Assembly: GCF_959025735.1 (NCBI RefSeq)
Contig: NZ_CAUFJQ010000061.1
Span: 1-10,734 of the forward strand
Reading direction: 5' to 3'
DNA length: 10,734 nucleotides
DNA from: an uncultured Streptococcus sp.
Lineage (GTDB): Bacteria > Bacillota > Bacilli > Lactobacillales > Streptococcaceae
Program-made: the position numbers and the translations under genes
Shown: positions 7,039-10,734 of the stretch, piece by piece
Layout of the letters: each line of letters begins with the position of its first letter
How positions within the stretch are numbered: position 1 is the first letter of the stretch
The notes under the pieces: generated by a model
Seen by the model: only the letters and a program-made list of their open reading frames with translations
Told to the model about the DNA's origin: nothing
Databases searched by the model: none

Positions 7039-7792
7039 TCTGCAACTCCTTTACTTTTTCAGCCACATTGTATGCCTTCATGAGGGCTGTCCCAACGAGA
7101 ATGCCATTAAAATAAGGAGCCAGCATGCGCGCGTCTGCTGCTGTGAAAATAGCAGACTCCGAGATGTAAACCGGTTCTTGTTCAAAATTGGTCGCCAATT
7201 CAAGGCTAGTATGAAGATCTGTCTCAAAGGTCACCAAGTTGCGATTATTGACCCCTATGATCTGAGCCCCAATCCGGTGAGCTACCTCTAGTTCTGTCAG
7301 ATTATGGGTCTCCACCAAGACCTCCAGTCCAAGATGGGTCGCAAAATCGAAGAGTTCTTTCAGACGAGCCTCTGATAAGGCTGCAACAATCAACAAGATC
7401 ACAGTTGCCCCTGCGTTTCGCGCCCGAATCAGTTGCTTTTCATCCACAATGAAATCTTTGTTGAGGGTTGGAATGCGCACCTGACTAGAAATTTCCCGGA
7501 GATACTCGATACTGCCCTTGAAAAACACTTCATCAGTCAAGACAGAAATCATCACGGCCCCATTTTCTTGGTAAGTCTTAGCCTGCGCGACGATATCCAC
7601 ATCGACATGAATGTCTCCCAGACTCGGGCTAGCCTTTTTCACTTCCGCAATGACCTGAAGCTTTTCTGGATGACTCTTTAGGTAATCATACAGGCGGTAG
7701 GTCTCGCGCAAAGGTTGGAGCTCCTCTTCTTTCATCACAGCCACTTCACGCGCCTTTTCCTTTAGAATCTTTGGCAAGAATTCTTGACTCAT
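7025..7792 (-). CDS. trpC: Indole-3-glycerol phosphate synthase
   Basis: Cyclises CdRP with decarboxylation to indole-3-glycerol phosphate, feeding TrpA. 255 residues, a monofunctional TIM-barrel IGPS and not the TrpC-F fusion of enteric bacteria, since trpF is a separate downstream gene. Motifs: VIAEVKKASPSLG with E50 and K52 of the active site, TLNKDFI with the catalytic lysine, VLVETHN, GVNNRNL and SESAI. The ATG overlaps the trpGD stop as ATGA, a typical termination-reinitiation junction. No tryptophan residues. Function and start are secure. Confidence 0.97.
   Translation of the reverse strand: MSQEFLPKILKEKAREVAVMKEEELQPLRETYRLYDYLKSHPEKLQVIAEVKKASPSLGDIHVDVDIVAQAKTYQENGAVMISVLTDEVFFKGSIEYLREISSQVRIPTLNKDFIVDEKQLIRARNAGATVILLIVAALSEARLKELFDFATHLGLEVLVETHNLTELEVAHRIGAQIIGVNNRNLVTFETDLHTSLELATNFEQEPVYISESAIFTAADARMLAPYFNGILVGTALMKAYNVAEKVKELQIDKG
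7046..7052 (-). promoter_or_regulatory. Ribosome binding site supporting the trpF TTG start
   Basis: AAAGGAG on the minus strand, inside the last trpC codons and seven bases before TTG at 7038. The spacing is good and it is the main evidence for the non-ATG start. Confidence 0.8.
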
Positions 7793-9363
7793 TTTTGATA
7801 CTCCTGTAATAATCTCAATTTCTCAAGGGCAGCCCCACTGGCAATCACTTCCCGTGCCAAGGTAATCCCTTCCTTGATAGAATCTACCTTGCCGTTGGCA
7901 TAAAAACCAAGGCCAGCATTCAAGACAGTCACCTCTAAAAAGGGACTTGCTTCATTCTTCAAGACACTGAGCAAAATTTCCGCATTGCGTTTGGCATCTC
8001 CACCTCGTACTTGATCAATTTCTATGCGCTCCATTCCCATATCTTCTGGTTGAAAGCTGGATAAGGTAACCTGTCCATTTTCCAAAATAGCGATCTGGGT
8101 TTCTCCGTCAAGGCCTGCCTCGTCCAAACCTTGTGGACCACTCACCACCACTGCGCGTTTTCGACCCAAATTTTTTAGAATCTCTGCCGTACTTTCCAGC
8201 ATATCTGGACGACTGGTTCCCAATAGCTGGGTTTCTAGAGGAATCGGATTGATAAGAGGACCGGTTAAGTTCATCACCGTTGGAACCCCTAGCGCCAAGC
8301 GAGCGGGCATAATATAGCGCATGCCAGGATGCAGATTTTTGGCAAATAGGAAGACAATTCCCGCCTTTTCAAACACTCGTCCCAAGTCTTCTGGACCCAA
8401 ATCAAGGTTAATTCCTAGAGCTTCTAGTACATCCGCAGAACCGGATTTAGAAGAGATCGAACGATTTCCGTGTTTCGCCATCTTGATGCCACCACCAGCA
8501 AGGACGAAGGCAGCTGTTGTTGAAATGTTGAAACTATAAGAACGATCGCCCCCAGTTCCACAATTGTCCATCGCTCCTTGAACTTCTGTAGGAATAGCGA
8601 CTGCATAAGCCTGCATCACTTTTGCAATAGCCGTCCGCTCTTCAACCGTTTCTCCCTTCATTTTGAGACCTAGAAGAAGGGCCGTCACCTGTGCTTCTGA
8701 AGCACGACCAGCAACGACTTCCTCCATAGCAGCTTCTAACTCTGCACTGGTTAGATCCATTCCTTCCGCCACTTTTGCAAGCACTTGTTTCATCTTCCGC
8801 TCCTTGACTAGTTTGACAAAATTTTCGATGGTCTTGAGCCCATCTGGCGTCCCGATACTTTCTGGATGGTATTGAAAACCATAAATCGGTAAGCTGCGGT
8901 GTTGAATTCCCATAATGGCTTGATCATCCGTCGTCCGAGAGGTAATGACAAAATCCTCTGGCATGTCTTCAATCGTCAGCGAATGATAGCGCATGACTGG
9001 GACTTCTTTTGCGACACCCGCGTATAGCGGAGATGGAGCTTCTAGCTGGATCTGGCTTTGTTTGCCATGCATGACCTGTGGTGCCAATCCCAAGCGCCCT
9101 CCAAAAACTTCCGCAATCGCTTGATGCCCCAAGCAAATCCCCAAGATTGGTTTGATCCCCGCGAAATCTCGAATCATCTCCTCCATCTTGCCCGCATCCT
9201 TTGGCCAACCTGGACCTGGAGAAAAAACCAAGGCATCTGCTTCTTGGGCAACTTGGTACAAGTCCGGATCATCATTTCGAAGCACCTGGACCTCATCAAA
9301 TTTTCCGATATACTGTGCTAAATTGTAGGTAAATGAATCGTAATTATCTACTAATAAAATCAT
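7789..9363 (-). CDS. trpGD: Fused TrpG glutaminase / TrpD phosphoribosyltransferase
   Basis: One 524-codon frame. Residues 1-190 are the glutamine amidotransferase subunit of anthranilate synthase: SPGPGWP (48-54), nucleophile C77 in GICLGHQ, and H166/E168 in YHPES; it supplies ammonia to TrpE. Residues 191-524 are anthranilate phosphoribosyltransferase: the PRPP loop GTGGD (269-273) and KHGNRSISSKSGSADVLE. This part is 334 residues, the length of stand-alone pneumococcal TrpD as I recall it. In the pneumococcus trpG and trpD are separate, so an in-frame loss of the trpG stop is inferred. The joint ...KLVKERKMKQVL still contains AAGGAG, six bases and ATG (M191), so free TrpD may also be made. 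Enteric bacteria have a comparable TrpGD fusion. The ATG overlaps the trpE stop as ATGA. Confidence 0.95.
   Translation of the reverse strand: MILLVDNYDSFTYNLAQYIGKFDEVQVLRNDDPDLYQVAQEADALVFSPGPGWPKDAGKMEEMIRDFAGIKPILGICLGHQAIAEVFGGRLGLAPQVMHGKQSQIQLEAPSPLYAGVAKEVPVMRYHSLTIEDMPEDFVITSRTTDDQAIMGIQHRSLPIYGFQYHPESIGTPDGLKTIENFVKLVKERKMKQVLAKVAEGMDLTSAELEAAMEEVVAGRASEAQVTALLLGLKMKGETVEERTAIAKVMQAYAVAIPTEVQGAMDNCGTGGDRSYSFNISTTAAFVLAGGGIKMAKHGNRSISSKSGSADVLEALGINLDLGPEDLGRVFEKAGIVFLFAKNLHPGMRYIMPARLALGVPTVMNLTGPLINPIPLETQLLGTSRPDMLESTAEILKNLGRKRAVVVSGPQGLDEAGLDGETQIAILENGQVTLSSFQPEDMGMERIEIDQVRGGDAKRNAEILLSVLKNEASPFLEVTVLNAGLGFYANGKVDSIKEGITLAREVIASGAALEKLRLLQEYQK
8793..8805 (-). promoter_or_regulatory. 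Internal ribosome binding site for trpD within the fusion
   Basis: AAGGAG (8805-8800), six bases, then ATG (8793) on the minus strand, read in frame as part of codons K-E-R-K-M of the fused gene. Strength and spacing match real starts in this operon. It could yield a separate 334-residue TrpD beside the fusion. Confidence 0.65.
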
Positions 9364-10718
9364 CCTTCTTCTCCAATCCTTGTCATTGATTTTGCCTTAT
9401 TGACGGTTTCTTGGTATTCATTTTCAGCGATCGAATCATAAACGATTCCTGCTCCGGCCTGCACATAAGCCTTCTTATTTTTGAGGATCATGGTTCGAAT
9501 CGCAATAGCAAAATCGAGATCCCCCGTCACAGAGAGATAGCCAATAGCACCCGCATAGACGCCACGTTTCTCTTTTTCTGCCTCATAGATTCGCTTCATG
9601 GCTCGAATCTTGGGAGCACCAGAAACGGTCCCAGCTGGAAGAGTTGCCTTCAGAGCCTCAATGGAGGCTAGTCCAGGAAGCAATTGACCCTTGACCACAC
9701 TCGTCAGGTGCATCACATAACGGAAGAACTCCACTTCCATATATTTAGTTACTTCAACCGACCCATTTTGAGCGATACGACCAATATCGTTTCGCCCTAG
9801 ATCCACCAACATCTGGTGTTCTGCGACTTCTTTTGGATCCCCTGCCAAATCAGTTGCCAATTGCCGATCACTCTCTTCATCAATCCCTCTTGGTCGCGTG
9901 CCAGCAATGGGATTGGTTGTCACCACTCGATCCTTGACCGACACCAGACTTTCTGGACTAGCCCCGATAATTTGGTACTCCCCAAAATCATAAAAGTAGA
10001 GATAATTCGAAGGGTTGGTCACGCGCAAATTGCGGTAATAATCCAATGGTTTTCCTGAAAAATCAGCTGAAAAACGTTGACTGAGCACGCATTGGAACAT
10101 ATCTCCTTTTCGAATATAGTCCCGCGCTAGGGCTACCATTTCCTCAAACTCTTTTTGCTCCAAATGATTGTGGAAATGAAGCACATGCAGGTCCTTGTCC
10201 TGAAACTCTTCTTTTGCAGGTCTTGCCAATTGTGCTAACACTTGCTCCAAGCTCGATGCTTGCTCTGCTTCACTCCGTCCACTATAGAGGTTTTCTTCCA
10301 CCACATAGACCTTTTCCTTTTTGTGGTCAAAAATCACATAGCTTTCATATAAGAAAAAGTGGAGATCTGGTGTGCCAATCGTATCTTCCGGAATGGAACC
10401 AATGTTCTCATAGAGACCAATCAAGTCATAGCCGACAAATCCAATCGCCCCACCGTTAAAAGGGAGTTCTTCGGAAGTTTTCGTTTTGACCGTGATGCGA
10501 TTCAAAAAGTCCAAAGGATCCTCTTCAACAATTTGATCATTGTAATAGAGGATGCCATGTTCAAACTTGACTTCACTGACTGGCCGATAGGCTACAATTG
10601 AAAAACGCGCATTCTCTTTTTCACGAGGGATCGACTCCAAGATCATTTTATGGGGCGCATCCAAACGCATATAAGCCAAAATTGGACTCAACACATCAGC
10701 AGATAAAACTTTTTTCAT
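9360..10718 (-). CDS. trpE: Anthranilate synthase component I
   Basis: Converts chorismate and ammonia or glutamine-derived ammonia to anthranilate, the committed step, in complex with the TrpG domain. 452 residues. The N-terminal part carries ILES (26-29), matching the LLES element that binds feedback-inhibiting tryptophan in enteric TrpE. The chorismate-binding domain shows GDMFQCVLSQRF, GASPESLVSV, the TNPIAGTRPRG element, VDLGRNDIG, LPAGTVSGAPKI, GAIGYLS and QAGAGIVYDS. The start at 10718 has AAGAGAGG eight bases upstream and the expected MKKVLSADVLSPILAYMR opening. It is the first gene of the operon in view; any attenuator, T-box or promoter lies outside. No tryptophan residues. Trp rather than aminodeoxychorismate function is fixed by the operon. 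Confidence 0.98.
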   Translation of the reverse strand: MKKVLSADVLSPILAYMRLDAPHKMILESIPREKENARFSIVAYRPVSEVKFEHGILYYNDQIVEEDPLDFLNRITVKTKTSEELPFNGGAIGFVGYDLIGLYENIGSIPEDTIGTPDLHFFLYESYVIFDHKKEKVYVVEENLYSGRSEAEQASSLEQVLAQLARPAKEEFQDKDLHVLHFHNHLEQKEFEEMVALARDYIRKGDMFQCVLSQRFSADFSGKPLDYYRNLRVTNPSNYLYFYDFGEYQIIGASPESLVSVKDRVVTTNPIAGTRPRGIDEESDRQLATDLAGDPKEVAEHQMLVDLGRNDIGRIAQNGSVEVTKYMEVEFFRYVMHLTSVVKGQLLPGLASIEALKATLPAGTVSGAPKIRAMKRIYEAEKEKRGVYAGAIGYLSVTGDLDFAIAIRTMILKNKKAYVQAGAGIVYDSIAENEYQETVNKAKSMTRIGEEG

Positions 10719-10726
10719 ATCAGAAA

Positions 10727-10734
10727 CCTCTCTT
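10727..10734 (-). promoter_or_regulatory. Ribosome binding site of trpE
   Basis: AAGAGAGG on the minus strand, eight bases before the ATG at 10718, at the very edge of the window. Nothing further upstream can be seen. Confidence 0.7.

Noticed and set aside
10719..10734. trp operon leader, T-box or attenuator
   Set aside because: Only 16 bases upstream of trpE are in the window, enough for the ribosome binding site but not for any regulatory RNA.
1..10734. CRISPR arrays, insertion sequences, tRNA or rRNA genes, phage or defence genes
   Set aside because: No spaced direct repeats, transposase-like frames, terminal inverted repeats or RNA-gene sequence were seen; nearly all of the window is occupied by housekeeping and biosynthetic genes.

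Overview
The window reads as chromosomal DNA of a streptococcus, most likely of the mitis/sanguinis group. That placement rests on recalled similarity of PolA and the Trp proteins to pneumococcal homologues, on Shine-Dalgarno-rich gene starts and on the gene order; the species cannot be fixed from sequence alone. All recognisable genes lie on the minus strand, so transcription runs from high to low coordinates.

From 10718 down to 4478 lies a complete tryptophan biosynthesis operon in the order trpE, trpG-D, trpC, trpF, trpB, trpA. It carries chorismate to anthranilate (TrpE with the TrpG domain), then through phosphoribosyl-anthranilate (TrpD domain), its isomer CdRP (TrpF), indole-glycerol phosphate (TrpC) and finally indole and L-tryptophan (TrpA/TrpB). 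Every junction overlaps or is one base apart, which suggests one polycistronic, translationally coupled unit. The operon promoter and any leader lie beyond the right edge. The unusual point is that trpG and trpD form one uninterrupted 524-codon frame, while a good ribosome binding site and ATG for trpD survive at the joint.

Between 4477 and 4337 is a regulatory interval. It holds a weak hairpin after trpA, a 10-bp imperfect palindrome, and a good promoter (TTTACA-16-TACAAT) with an RBS for the next gene, an apparently cytoplasmic GH29 alpha-L-fucosidase (4336-2873).

The interval 2872-2616 has no large gene. It holds a 23-codon minus-strand small ORF with a ribosome binding site, then a clean intrinsic terminator. 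An antisense 27-codon plus-strand ORF with its own strong ribosome binding site overlaps it. A strong TGn-extended -10 box sits only 6 bases from the polA ATG, implying a leaderless or nearly leaderless polA transcript.

From 2615 to the left edge is polA, DNA polymerase I, missing only its last few codons. Its 5'-nuclease and polymerase motifs are intact, and its proofreading domain lacks key acidic residues. No mobile element, CRISPR array, tRNA or rRNA was seen, and no clearly new multi-gene system. The best leads are the TrpGD fusion with a retained internal start, the 23-codon ORF and the polA start.
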